Source: Parabacteroides sp. An277 (GTDB taxonomy: Bacteria > Bacteroidota > Bacteroidia > Bacteroidales > Tannerellaceae). Taken from it: a DNA stretch of 64,000 nucleotides. This document shows, piece after piece, positions 42,542-51,849 of this stretch (position 1 is its first letter; each line of letters opens with the position of its first letter). The stretch is taken from contig NZ_NFJB01000016.1 in assembly GCF_002159645.1 (NCBI RefSeq), positions 26,913 to 90,912 on the forward strand, in the 5' to 3' direction. The position numbers and the translations under genes are program-made. The notes under the pieces are model-generated. The model made no database searches and was not told the DNA's origin. It saw nothing but the letters and a program-made list of their open reading frames with translations.

Positions 42542-44122
42542 CCGCAACTATCATCAAATACACGATTAAGGGTAGATTTATGAGTCGTTAGTAGCAGCTT
42601 TCAGTAAAAAGCAACAGCACAACATCAATATGTAGCCACCATCCCCTTACCCCACGATGCGACTTGAGGTAATACGCAGATTCAAACCGGAAAGAAAGGA
42701 TTCTTATCCGAATTCTGTTTTGAAGGGTTTTGCATAAGCTCGGTTCTCTGTGTAGATATTCAGCACGTATTGCCTTGCAGTCATGATCCACTTGGCAGGT
42801 ACGGAGATGAATCTGAAGACAAAAGCCTTTATGCGACTCGTTTTCTTGAGCCCAAAAGCCTTGGTGTCAAGCCTGCTCATGATGGTCTTGTAGAAATTGT
42901 GTATCAATGCAGTAAGCAGAAGAAAGACAGTATTCTCCGCCATGAATGACTTGGGGAGCCTGCTCCAACCGAATCCGTTGTTCATGTCGTCAAAGATACG
43001 TTCCTTGCCGCCACGCAGATTGTAGAATTCAACAATGTCCCTTGTCGATGACTTGTAATCGTTGGTCAGAATACAACGGTAAGTGTATTCGCCTTCCCAC
43101 AGGTCAAGGTCGCCACTGTTGCGTCTTTGTCTCTGGATGACAAGACGATAGCACTTGCCTTCCCATTTCTCAACGAGAATGGAATTGAGTTCGAACTGGA
43201 TGCCGTTAATCTCCTCCGTCTTCCATCCTCTCAGAGCAAAGATGTCATTGTAGAGCGAACTGCATCGGTTGGCACGGATGTAGAAATGTTTGCAATGCTT
43301 CTCTATCTCACTGACGATTTCCTTCGAGCAGGAACCGCAGTCTGCCCTGAAGCGATTTACACGGATGTTCTGGGATTCCAGAAGAGCGAAGAATCTCTTA
43401 TGGGTGTCTGCCTGATGAAAACGCACATTCGTGTTACCATCGCTGTTCTCGATATAGACTATCTTGTCACCGATAACATATACGCCAGGCCTGTAGCCGA
43501 GGAACTTTTTGTAGGTCGGTTTTGCATCATACTTCTCCGTTTCAAGGAACTGATGGTCAAAGTCAACATCGTATTCCTCAATTTCCTTCAACTCGCCTGT
43601 AGAAACCAAAGCGTTTATAAGCAATGTGTTGAGTTTGTCTGCAGTATTGAAATCATAGGTCTTGCCTTGGTCGGAAGTATAGGAGATGTTTTCCTGTGTC
43701 AGTTCCTTGATGGCTCTGAGGATGGTATCAGAGCTGCATGTACGAAGGGTAGGATGATACGAGAGATGGCGCATCAGTTGTGACGTTACATCTTCCACGC
43801 ATGAGCCGCCACAGAAATAAACGCTCATCAGCGAACGGACTATCTCGCTGAACTGATATCCGAAGATACTGCTGCATCTCTGACCCAGTGTTGAGTCGAT
43901 AACGGGTGAAAGCATGGAGTCAAATTTCTCCATGATTGAAAAAATTCCTCCAAAAGGTGTGAGTTTTTCGAATTTTATTTGTACTTTGCTGCGCCTTGTT
44001 ACGATTTTCGCTTGTTTTCTAATTGCAACACTAAGATAAGTGAAAATTCTGACATGGCAAAATCCTGGGCAACTTTTTGTTGCTCAGGAACTTATAAATA
44101 AAGTTAAATTATAGTGTTGCGG
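42542..44122 (-). mobile_element. IS1380-family insertion sequence (ends tentative)
   Basis: An ~1.58 kb unit bounded by CCGCAAC (42542) and its inverse GTTGCGG (ends 44122), containing one transposase gene. The length matches IS1380-family elements of Bacteroides such as IS942 and IS612-615. Only seven terminal bases match clearly, and the flanks (AAAT/AATT) are not a perfect 4-bp duplication, so the ends need comparison. An imperfect hairpin CCTGGGCAAC/GTTGCTCAGG lies at 44064-44088. Family members often carry outward promoters. Confidence 0.65.
42704..43933 (-). CDS. IS1380-family transposase
   Basis: 409 residues, full length for the family. DDE elements include DVDFDHQFLETEKYDAKPTYKKFLGYRPGV, FRADCGS, and the C-terminal NLRGGKERIFDDMNNGFGWSRLPKSFMAEN with the catalytic Glu. 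It appears intact. Its promoter would lie just before 43933 on this strand. Confidence 0.92.
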   Translation of the reverse strand: MEKFDSMLSPVIDSTLGQRCSSIFGYQFSEIVRSLMSVYFCGGSCVEDVTSQLMRHLSYHPTLRTCSSDTILRAIKELTQENISYTSDQGKTYDFNTADKLNTLLINALVSTGELKEIEEYDVDFDHQFLETEKYDAKPTYKKFLGYRPGVYVIGDKIVYIENSDGNTNVRFHQADTHKRFFALLESQNIRVNRFRADCGSCSKEIVSEIEKHCKHFYIRANRCSSLYNDIFALRGWKTEEINGIQFELNSILVEKWEGKCYRLVIQRQRRNSGDLDLWEGEYTYRCILTNDYKSSTRDIVEFYNLRGGKERIFDDMNNGFGWSRLPKSFMAENTVFLLLTALIHNFYKTIMSRLDTKAFGLKKTSRIKAFVFRFISVPAKWIMTARQYVLNIYTENRAYAKPFKTEFG

Positions 44123-44132
44123 AATTAAGGAA

Positions 44133-45350
44133 ATGGAAAAATACAACAATTGGAAACTTAAGTTTTATACAATATGGGCAGGGCAGGCAGTATCATTAAT
44201 CACTAGTGCCATCCTGCAAATGGCGATTATTTTTTACCTTACAGAAAAAACAGGATCTGCGATGGTCTTGTCTATGGCTTCACTTGTAGGTTTTTTACCC
44301 TATGCGGTCTTTGGACCAGCCATTGGTGTATTAGTGGATCGTCATGATAGGAAGAAGATAATGATTGGTGCTGATTTAATTATCGCAGCAGCTGGGGCCG
44401 TGCTAGCTATTGTTGCATTGTATATGGAGTTACCTATCTGGATGGTTATGGTAGTATTGTTCATCCGTAGCATTGGAACAGCTTTTCATACCCCGGCTCT
44501 CAATGCGGTTACTCCACTTTTAGTACCAGAAGAACAGCTTACGAAATGTGCAGGCTATAGTCAGTCTTTGCAGTCTATAAGCTATATTGTTAGTCCGGCG
44601 GTTGCAGCACTCTTATACTCCGTTTGGGAACTAAATGCTATTATTGCCATCGATGTATTGGGGGCTGTGATTGCATCTATTACGGTAGCAATTGTACGTA
44701 TTCCTAAGCTAGGTGATCAAGTGCAAAGTTTGAAACCAAATTTCATAAGAGAAATGAAAGAAGGAATGGCTGTACTACGGCAAAATAAAGGATTATTTGC
44801 TTTATTACTCGTTGGAACATTATATATGTTTGTTTATATGCCCATAAATGCATTATATCCTTTAATCACTATGGAATATTTTAATGGTACACCGATGCAT
44901 ATTTCTATTACGGAGATTGCTTATGCCTCTGGTATGTTGATAGGGGGTCTATTATTAGGGTTATTTGGGAATTACCAAAAGCGAATCTTATTAATAACGG
45001 CATCAATTTTTATGATGGGGATAAGCTTAACCATTTCAGGATTACTTCCTCAAAGTGGATTTTTCATATTTGTAGTCTGCTGTGCAATAATGGGGCTTTC
45101 GGTTCCGTTTTACAGCGGTGTGCAAACAGCTCTTTTTCAGGAGAAAATTAAGCCTGAATATTTAGGACGTGTATTTTCTTTAACTGGAAGTATCATGTCT
45201 CTTGTTATGCCAATTGGGTTAATTCTTTCTGGATTCTTTGCTGATAGAATCGATGTAAATCATTGGTTTTTACTATCAGGTATTTTAATTATTTGCATTG
45301 CAATAGTTTGCCCAATGATAACTGAGATTAGAAAATTAGATGCAAAATAA
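44133..45350 (+). CDS. mef(En2): Mef-family macrolide efflux transporter
   Basis: 405 residues, the normal Mef length. A 12-helix major facilitator protein starting MEKYNNWKLKFYTIWAGQAV and with the motif A-like VDRHDRKKIMIGADL. By recall it is over 90% like streptococcal Mef(A) and corresponds to the Mef(En2) type found in Bacteroides. It exports 14- and 15-membered macrolides by proton antiport. No paired Msr(D) ABC-F gene follows, unlike in streptococci. AT-rich, Gram-positive-like codon use. It starts 11 bp beyond the IS end, so the IS may drive its expression. Confidence 0.92.
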   Translation: MEKYNNWKLKFYTIWAGQAVSLITSAILQMAIIFYLTEKTGSAMVLSMASLVGFLPYAVFGPAIGVLVDRHDRKKIMIGADLIIAAAGAVLAIVALYMELPIWMVMVVLFIRSIGTAFHTPALNAVTPLLVPEEQLTKCAGYSQSLQSISYIVSPAVAALLYSVWELNAIIAIDVLGAVIASITVAIVRIPKLGDQVQSLKPNFIREMKEGMAVLRQNKGLFALLLVGTLYMFVYMPINALYPLITMEYFNGTPMHISITEIAYASGMLIGGLLLGLFGNYQKRILLITASIFMMGISLTISGLLPQSGFFIFVVCCAIMGLSVPFYSGVQTALFQEKIKPEYLGRVFSLTGSIMSLVMPIGLILSGFFADRIDVNHWFLLSGILIICIAIVCPMITEIRKLDAK

Positions 45351-45368
45351 AATAAAGGGCGTGTTCGT

Positions 45369-45979
45369 ATGATAGATAATATTATTCAATCAGTGACAGA
45401 AAAATTATCCTCTTTGCCTTATATAGAAACATAAATGCTATTAGACCACTTGAAGTTACGGTCATAAATCAAAAGGATGTTGTCCCTTGGAAATTTCCTC
45501 CTAAACATGAATTTATGTATGGTGAGTGGCTAAGGGAGCAGTTTGATAAGGGAGCAATTCCTGAGCCAACTTATGATCCCGATTTAGCAATTCTTTTATC
45601 TCAATTAAGAGAAAATAGTATTAACCTTTTCGGACCAGAGGCAACAGAAGTGATTGAGCCTGTACCAATGACAGATATTCGAAGGGCGATTAAAGAATCC
45701 TTACCCGGGTTGATAGCTAGCATTGAAGGTGACGAACGCAATGTGATTTTAACTTTAGCCAGAATGTGGCTGACATCCTCTTCCGGTAGAATTTGCTCAA
45801 AAGATCAGGCTGCTGAATGGGCGATACCTAAATTAGCCAAAGAGCATGCTACTTTACTTGAAAAAGCAAAAAAGGCTTATTTGGGAGATTATGATGACAA
45901 GTGGGAAGGAATGGAGACTGAGATAATTGAACTCGTTAATTATTTGAAAAGATCTATAGAGTCTTCCCTTAATATTTAA
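45369..45979 (+). pseudogene. Chimeric remnant: nucleotidyltransferase start + ANT(9) C-terminal part
   Basis: A start at 45369 gives 21 codons (MIDNIIQSVTEKLSSLPYIE) and then TAA. These look like the N-terminus of a generic nucleotidyltransferase. Directly after, in another reading, comes RPLEVTVINQKDVVPWKFPP through GDERNVILTLARMWLTS to the end, matching ANT(9)/AAD(9) spectinomycin adenylyltransferases from about residue 84 on. The catalytic GSx10DxD part is missing, so it cannot confer resistance. A start at 45515 could make a 154-residue fragment. Confidence 0.8.
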
Positions 45980-46092
45980 ATCCTTTTCGAATAGTTTAAA
46001 TACAACAGTGATTAGTTTTTAATGCGTATTATTGGTGTTTATTACTTCGATATGTTCCCTCATACCTCGTTTTCTCAAAAAACAGTAAAAAA

Positions 46093-46419
46093 TTGATAGA
46101 TATGTTTCCGCATACGTCGGGCTCTAAAATTAGCCAAAGACATCAATTCCATCAACTCGAGCCACGTGGAGTGCGTAGTTTTGATGTCAAGGGTAAGCAA
46201 ATAAAGGGCGAAAAGAAAGCTATAAAACTGCTTGAAACTTTTGAATATAAACCTGAAAAATATGCCGAAAGAGTTAATCATATTTTTGAAGTACTCGGTC
46301 TTTCACTTTTTGAATGCTACGATATGACCGAGAAGCTTTATAAAGAAGTGAAAAAAATTGCAACGGAGATAAATAACTTTTTAAACGAGGAGAATTCAGA
46401 TGAAAGAAAACAAATATGA
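46093..46419 (+). pseudogene. Probable C-terminal remnant of a nucleotidyltransferase
   Basis: 108 residues. From about residue 38, GEKKAIKLLETFEYKPEKYAERVNHIFEVLG followed by LYKEVKKIATEI resembles the helical C-terminus of Firmicutes-type nucleotidyltransferases. It could be the other half of the gene whose first codons are at 45369. The first ~30 residues (MFPHTSGSKIS) lie in a region where ATATGTTYCC.CATAC.TCG occurs twice (46051, 46099). It overlaps the methyltransferase start by 20 bp. Confidence 0.45.
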
Positions 46420-46648
46420 TGATAATATATTTTTTCAAAAATACAGTCAAATGAGTCGCTCACAGCAGGGACTAGCCGGTGCAGGAGAATGGGAAACATT
46501 GAGAAAGCTGCTGCCGGATTTTAAAGATAAGCGTGTGCTTGATTTAGGATGCGGCTATGGATGGCACTGTATTTATGCGATGGAACACGGTGCTTCTTCT
46601 GTTGTAGGTGTTGATATTTCTCATAAAATGTCTATGGTAAAAAGTTAA
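46400..46648 (+). pseudogene. Truncated SAM-dependent methyltransferase
   Basis: 82 residues of an approximately 240-residue class I methyltransferase. The SAM-binding motif VLDLGCGYGWHC and VVGVDIS are present, then the frame ends at SMVKS-stop where the tet(Q) promoter region begins. The catalytic half is missing. AT-rich, Firmicutes-like. Confidence 0.75.
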
Positions 46649-46662
46649 AAAATCCTCCCACT

Positions 46663-46779
46663 TTTGTTAGATATATTTTTTTGTGTAATTTTGTAATCGT
46701 TATGCGGCAGTAATAATATACATATTAATACGAGTTAGTAATCCTGTAGTTCTCATATGCTACGAGGAGGTATTAAAAG
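46663..46779 (+). promoter_or_regulatory. tet(Q) promoter and attenuation leader
   Basis: TTTG (46663-46666), 19 bp, then TAATTTTG (46686-46693): an excellent Bacteroides promoter with a start near 46700. A three-codon ORF ATG CGG CAG TAA lies at 46702-46713, immediately in the leader. The known tetracycline-responsive control of tet(Q)-rteA-rteB is translational attenuation through a very short leader peptide and competing hairpins; this leader fits it. Confidence 0.75.
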
Positions 46780-48753
46780 GTGCGTTTCGACAATGCATCT
46801 ACTGTAGTATATTATTGCTTAATCCAAATGAATATTATAAATTTAGGAATTCTTGCTCACATTGATGCAGGAAAAACTTCCGTAACCGAGAATCTGCTGT
46901 TTGCCAGTGGAGCAACGGAAAAGTGCGGCCGTGTGGATAATGGTGACACCATAACGGACTCTATGGATATAGAGAAACGTAGAGGAATTACTGTCCGGGC
47001 TTCTACGACATCTATTATCTGGAATGGAGTGAAATGCAATATCATTGACACTCCGGGACACATGGATTTTATTGCGGAAGTGGAGCGGACATTCAAAATG
47101 CTTGATGGAGCAGTCCTCATCTTATCCGCAAAGGAAGGCATACAAGCGCAGACAAAGTTGCTGTTCAGTACTTTACAAAAGCTGCAAATCCCGACAATTA
47201 TATTTATCAATAAGATTGACCGTGCCGGTGTGAATTTGGAGCGTTTGTATATGGATATAAAAACAAATCTGTCGCAAGATGTCCTGTTTATGCAAACTGT
47301 TGTCGATGGATCGGTTTATCCGGTTTGCTCCCAAACATATATAAAGGAAGAATACAAAGAATTTGTATGCAACCATGACGACGATATATTAGAACGATAT
47401 TTGGCGGATAGCGAAATTTCACCGGCTGATTATTGGAATACGATAATCGCTCTTGTGGCAAAAGCCAAAGTCTATCCGGTGCTACATGGATCAGCAATGT
47501 TCAATATCGGTATCAATGAGTTGTTGGACGCCATTTCTTCTTTTATACTTCCTCCGGCATCAGTCTCAAACAGACTTTCAGCTTATCTCTATAAGATAGA
47601 GCATGACCCCAAAGGGCATAAAAGAAGTTTTCTTAAAATAATTGACGGAAGTCTGAGACTTCGAGACGTTGTAAGAATCAACGATTCGGAAAAATTCATC
47701 AAGATTAAAAATCTAAAGACTATTTATCAGGGCAGAGAGATAAATGTTGATGAAGTGGGTGCCAATGATATCGCGATTGTAGAAGATATAGAAGATTTTC
47801 GAATCGGAGATTATTTAGGTGCTAAACCTTGTTTGATTCAAGGATTATCTCATCAGCATCCCGCTCTCAAATCCTCCGTCCGGCCAAATAAGCCCGAAGA
47901 GAGAAGCAAGGTGATATCCGCTCTGAATACATTGTGGATTGAAGACCCGTCTTTGTCCTTTTCCATAAACTCATATAGTGATGAATTGGAAATCTCGTTA
48001 TATGGTTTGACCCAAAAGGAAATCATACAGACATTGCTGGAAGAACGATTTTCCGTAAAGGTCCATTTTGATGAGATCAAGACTATCTACAAAGAACGAC
48101 CTATAAAAAAGGTCAATAAGATTATTCAGATCGAAGTACCACCCAACCCTTACTGGGCCACAATAGGGCTGACTCTTGAACCCTTACCGTTAGGGGCAGG
48201 GTTGCAAATCGAAAGTGACATCTCCTATGGTTATCTGAACCATTCTTTTCAAAATGCCGTTTTTGAAGGGATTCGTATGTCTTGCCAATCTGGTTTACAT
48301 GGATGGGAAGTGACAGATCTGAAAGTAACTTTTACTCAAGCCGAGTATTATAGCCCGGTAAGTACACCTGCTGATTTCAGACAGCTGACCCCTTATGTCT
48401 TCAGGCTGGCTTTGCAACAGTCAGGTGTGGACATTCTCGAACCGATGCTCTGTTTTGAGTTGCAGATACCCCAAGTAGCGAGTTCCAAAGCTATTACAGA
48501 TTTGCAAAAACTGATGTCTGAGATTGAAGACATCAGTTGTAATAATGAGTGGTGTCATATTAAAGGGAAAGTTCCATTAAATACAAGTAAAGACTATGCC
48601 TCAGAAGTAAGTTCGTACACTAAGGGCTTAGGCATTTTTATGGTTAAGCCATGTGGGTATCAAATAACAAAAGACGGTTATTCTGATAATATCCGCATGA
48701 ACGAAAAAGATAAACTTTTATTCATGTTCCAAAAATCAATGTCATTAAAATAA
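46780..48753 (+). CDS. tet(Q): Tetracycline resistance ribosomal protection protein Tet(Q)
   Basis: 657 residues if started at GTG 46780; an ATG at 46828 (MNIINLGIL) gives the 641-residue form often annotated. EF-G-like GTPase: G1 [10 protein letters not shown]3 DTPGHMDF, G4 NKIDRAG. It removes tetracycline from the ribosomal A site with GTP hydrolysis. All domains appear intact. It overlaps rteA by one base (TAATG), as in CTnDOT-family elements. Confidence 0.98.
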
Positions 48754-49097
48754 TGGAGCGGTCAGGAAATTTCTATAAGGCAATACGGTTGGGATATATA
48801 CTTATCTCCATTCTTGTCGGATGTATCGCATATACCAGTTTCTATGAATGGCAGAAACTGGAAGGACTTGAAGAAGAAAACCGACAGATAGATAGGTTCC
48901 GCCTTCAGTTACATTCTGCATATGTTCAAATGATAGAGTTTTCTCTGCTTGGGGAAACCATATTGGAATGGGATGCCAATGATTTGGAGAACTACCACTC
49001 CCAACGTATGGTGATGGACAGCATATTGTGCGGTTTTAAGATAGAAAAGACTCCCGAACAAATAATGCTCGGGAATCATTTGCTGATGTCGGATTGA
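48753..49097 (+). pseudogene. rteA: Truncated rteA sensor kinase
   Basis: 114 residues of an approximately 800-residue protein. It retains the first transmembrane helix (LGYILISILVGCIAYTSF) and the start of the sensor region (FSLLGETILEWDANDL), then stops at LLMSD. No histidine-kinase domain and no rteB follow. In CTnDOT, RteA-RteB link tetracycline exposure to excision and transfer; that link is broken here unless supplied elsewhere. The stop lies 1 bp from the convergent YubB-like gene end, marking the island's right junction. Confidence 0.9.
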
Positions 49098-49098
49098 A

Positions 49099-49680
49099 TT
49101 AGTTTACTATTTGAAATTCATGCAGGTAGCAGAAGGCATCTTCGCTCTTGCTTTGCCAGCGTTCGTCAAGTGCCTTGACATCCTCTGCTGACTTTATCGG
49201 CTCTCCGCATTTTTCTTCAAGCCAAGCGAACGCATCTTCTTGGGTCTCGAAATATTCACTGAGATACTCTTCCTCTGGGGAACATGCGTCCAAGAAGAAC
49301 CTGTCACTGAAATATGTACCAAATTCATCGTTTGTTTCATATACTTCCATGCCTGGCTCTTCCGCCTGAAAGTAATAGCGAAGATTGGGGAACGCTTCCC
49401 TCACAAGGTCAAATGTCTCACTGCATGGGGCCCACGCTGTTTCTGTGGAAAACTTCAATACATCACCGTCCATTTCAAGTCCGTTCCAAGAGCCACGGCA
49501 ACGTACATCGTTCCAATCCTTACCCAAAGCATCCACGAGACATCCCAGCCAAGTAGTCCCAAATCCGTTTTCTACTGAAGGTGTCTTACGTTCTTCCAGT
49601 CCTTTCATCAACTCATACAGTTGCTTCACTTCTTTTGCGTCGCCATCTATCACATACGCAGTACTGCACCAATTCGGCAT
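49099..49680 (-). CDS. YubB/DUF1281-like protein
   Basis: 193 residues opening MPNWCSTAYVIDGD, the hallmark of DUF1281/YubB (api92) ferredoxin-like-fold proteins, with WLGCLVDALGKDWNDV and WAPCSETFDLV following. YubB homologues occur in plasmid leading regions next to ssb and anti-restriction genes; molecular role unknown. It has a long leader of the same family as others in this window. Confidence 0.8.
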   Translation of the reverse strand: MPNWCSTAYVIDGDAKEVKQLYELMKGLEERKTPSVENGFGTTWLGCLVDALGKDWNDVRCRGSWNGLEMDGDVLKFSTETAWAPCSETFDLVREAFPNLRYYFQAEEPGMEVYETNDEFGTYFSDRFFLDACSPEEEYLSEYFETQEDAFAWLEEKCGEPIKSAEDVKALDERWQSKSEDAFCYLHEFQIVN

Positions 49681-49960
49681 AATCGTAATAATTTAATTGT
49701 TGAACATTGTTTTTGTTTTCCCTCTTATCGAAGCTCTTCCGGCTTCTTGTAGGGGAATGATTTTTATGCAGGACAGACAGCGAGCATAGGACGAACAAGA
49801 CAAGTAAACAGTGACAGGATAAAGCGGAATACCCAAATCTTCGATTTGTGGAAGGCTGCCGTGAAGATCCGGGAGCCGTTAGCACAGCGGTACTTGGCGA
49901 CCGTCCGTCGCTGTACCTTTGCATATGAAATCTCTCCGGCAAGGAAAGCCGGTGATGAGA
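49681..49960 (-). repeat. Structured leader, copy 9; direct repeat of 42160-42430
   Basis: Carries GAAGCC..GGCTTC, CCAAATC-TTC-GATTTG and GGTAC-A-GCGAC/GTCGC-CAA-GTACC hairpins, then AGAGGGAAAAC before the gene. Together with copy 8 it flanks the resistance island in direct orientation. 49961-50028 is AT-rich, no gene. Confidence 0.75.
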
Positions 49961-50028
49961 GAGAATATCAATTTATTGAATATAGAAATGGGTATAAAAA
50001 TGGCATTATCATGCTATTCATGATATAA

Positions 50029-50072
50029 CAGAACGCGTTCTGACAAAAGAATGATATATTTCAATATCTTTG
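50029..50072 (+). promoter_or_regulatory. Promoter of the histone-like gene with a 14-bp palindrome
   Basis: CAGAACGCGTTCTG (50029-50042) is a perfect palindrome placed where the -33 region should be. TATCTTTG (50065-50072) is an exact -7 box. Arrangement suggests repression by a dimeric regulator. Confidence 0.65.
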
Positions 50073-50105
50073 CCAACGTATTGTATTATATAAATGTATT
50101 GTAAT

Positions 50106-50279
50106 ATGGAAAATTCATTTGCTCAGATCAGCGAATTGTTCGCTCAGTTTTCAGAGAATGCCAAACTTCAGATTGAAAAAGGCAATAAGGCAGCAGGAAT
50201 GCGTGCCCGTAAAGCGTCACTTGAACTTGAAAAGCTTCTGAAACAGTTCCGAAAAGAATCACTGGAAGCCTCCAAATGA
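50106..50279 (+). CDS. Histone H1/Hc1-like small DNA-binding protein
   Basis: 57 residues from ATG 50106 (an earlier ATG at 50094 adds four). Helical and lysine/arginine-rich in the middle (IEKGNKAAGMRARKASLELEKLLKQFRKES), matching the short Hc1-like histone proteins common in Bacteroidetes. Probably a nucleoid protein carried by the element that may silence or compact incoming DNA. Own promoter and terminator. Confidence 0.75.
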   Translation: MENSFAQISELFAQFSENAKLQIEKGNKAAGMRARKASLELEKLLKQFRKESLEASK

Positions 50280-50315
50280 TTCCTTTCGGAATACGTACAT
50301 ACCAGGTATCAAGTA

Positions 50316-50349
50316 AAAAGCCTCTGCGCTTCACAGCGGAGAGGCTTTT
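50316..50349. terminator. Strong bidirectional terminator
   Basis: AAAAGCCTCTGCGC...GCGGAGAGGCTTTT, a long stem with A/T runs on both sides, between the convergent histone-like and OmpA-like genes. Confidence 0.85.
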
Positions 50350-50372
50350 GGTTAATAATAGATTCTCTATGG

Positions 50373-51797
50373 CTAAAACAGTTCAACTTTCGTGTGTCTG
50401 TTGGCTTCGGTCGGCAGATAGTCGGCAATTCCACCTCTGCTGATTTTTATGATCCTTTCTGCAGGAATGCCGCGCTGCTTCAGTTCCGAAACGATAAAGT
50501 CCGCTCTTGACTGGCTCAATGAATCATTGATGCCGGATGTCCCTGTAGAACTGTCCGCAGCCCCAGTAACTCTTACATGCAAGTCATATTTCTTTGCGAC
50601 CCTTGCCAATTCATCCAGATTGAGTTTCTGTGAAACATCTGTCAGGCGGGCCGTGTTAAGAGTGAAAAAGAAATATACAGGAGCTCCGATACAGCTATCC
50701 GAGACATGATTCACAACCATGGGATTGTGCCCTTCAGCCGTTATGAATTTATTCGATACCAGGGAATCCGGATTCTGTTTGTCCTTGTTGTTATTGTTGT
50801 TATGAATGAATGCCGTATCGAGAGGGGATATTCCGTCCCAATGTCTGTGTTTCAGTCTTGCACGCAATGAGTTCAACCCACTATAATTGTTTACAGGATA
50901 TCCTTGTTGTCCATTCTTCTCATCTTCCAGCAAGTGCCCGTAGGTATCAAGCAGACCTTCGATTTCCAGAATCTTCTTCAGTTCAGCAAGCGTTCGTTTG
51001 TCGCGGTCATGTTGTCCGGCATAGCGGCTGTTCTTCTCGGACAAGGCACGGGAATAATCGATGAGCTGTTCATTCCTGTGGATGTAATGCGTGACATCAG
51101 CAGCTCGTTTCCAACCTATTTTCCCGAGATGGAAGGTGAATCCGGCTGTCAGTGATACCATATGATCACCCAGGCGGTTTGTTCGGCCATAGCCATCAAA
51201 TTTTTGTGAGGTTGTTGTCCCCGAGAACTCCAGTACTGCACTTACCCGTTTTGAAATCCGATATTGTCCCTGAATACCGTATGAGAAGGCGAAAGGAGAA
51301 GTCTTGTCGGAGGAATTGTGTATCAGTCCGACTCCGACAAATGGGGCAAGTCCCCAGCGTGTCTGCTCCTGTCCGGAATACCGATAACCAAGCAGGTTCC
51401 ATAGCAGGTCTGCATGGACGCTATGGTAATTTTTCGTGGATAACCCGGCATCTTTGAATTGCAAACCGCTGTAATGTATGCGGGCGCCAACGGCAGGAGT
51501 AAACCATTTTCCGACGGCAAGGTTGTACGAGGGTTTCACACGTCCGAACAGATCTTCGCAGCCAAGAGGCGTTCCGAGAAAAGCGGTTGCCCCTCCGGTG
51601 ACACTGACAAACCAATTGCCACTCCCGGTCCTTGGCACTACCACACCGTCAAGATAGACCGGCTGGAGGGGTTGGAACAGTTCTGTGGCATCATGGAAGA
51701 ACTCATGTTGTACAGTATCTCTTTCTGTATATCGTGAATTTGCCTGTACCTGCACGGAGCAGAGAACGGCAAAGATAAGAATGATTTGTTTTGTCAT
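50373..51797 (-). CDS. OmpA-family protein with N-terminal beta-barrel-like domain
   Basis: About 474 residues from ATG 51797, chosen because it begins a signal peptide (IILIFAVLCSVQVQAN). The N-terminal ~250 residues alternate aromatic/glycine strands, as in outer-membrane barrels. The C-terminal OmpA domain binds peptidoglycan and has VRVTGAADSSTGTSGIN and LSQSRADFIVSELKQRGIP. Near 320-370 lies an Asn/Asp/Lys linker (NNNNNKDKQN). It follows the relaxase gene by about 50 bp in the same direction, and could tether the donor envelope or aid mating-pair contact. Confidence 0.82.
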   Translation of the reverse strand: MTKQIILIFAVLCSVQVQANSRYTERDTVQHEFFHDATELFQPLQPVYLDGVVVPRTGSGNWFVSVTGGATAFLGTPLGCEDLFGRVKPSYNLAVGKWFTPAVGARIHYSGLQFKDAGLSTKNYHSVHADLLWNLLGYRYSGQEQTRWGLAPFVGVGLIHNSSDKTSPFAFSYGIQGQYRISKRVSAVLEFSGTTTSQKFDGYGRTNRLGDHMVSLTAGFTFHLGKIGWKRAADVTHYIHRNEQLIDYSRALSEKNSRYAGQHDRDKRTLAELKKILEIEGLLDTYGHLLEDEKNGQQGYPVNNYSGLNSLRARLKHRHWDGISPLDTAFIHNNNNNKDKQNPDSLVSNKFITAEGHNPMVVNHVSDSCIGAPVYFFFTLNTARLTDVSQKLNLDELARVAKKYDLHVRVTGAADSSTGTSGINDSLSQSRADFIVSELKQRGIPAERIIKISRGGIADYLPTEANRHTKVELF

Positions 51798-51849
51798 ATT
51801 CAAATGATTTTTATTTGTTATAACTTTGATTGTAATACATTTCTGCCAT

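Noticed and set aside
44064..44088. CCTGGGCAAC/GTTGCTCAGG as the right terminal repeat of the IS
   Set aside because: No matching sequence at the left end; CCGCAAC/GTTGCGG fits the expected element length better, though still tentative.
48753..49097. Functional short sensor protein
   Set aside because: It is the N-terminal fragment of rteA with no kinase domain; the junction lies beside an unrelated gene's stop.
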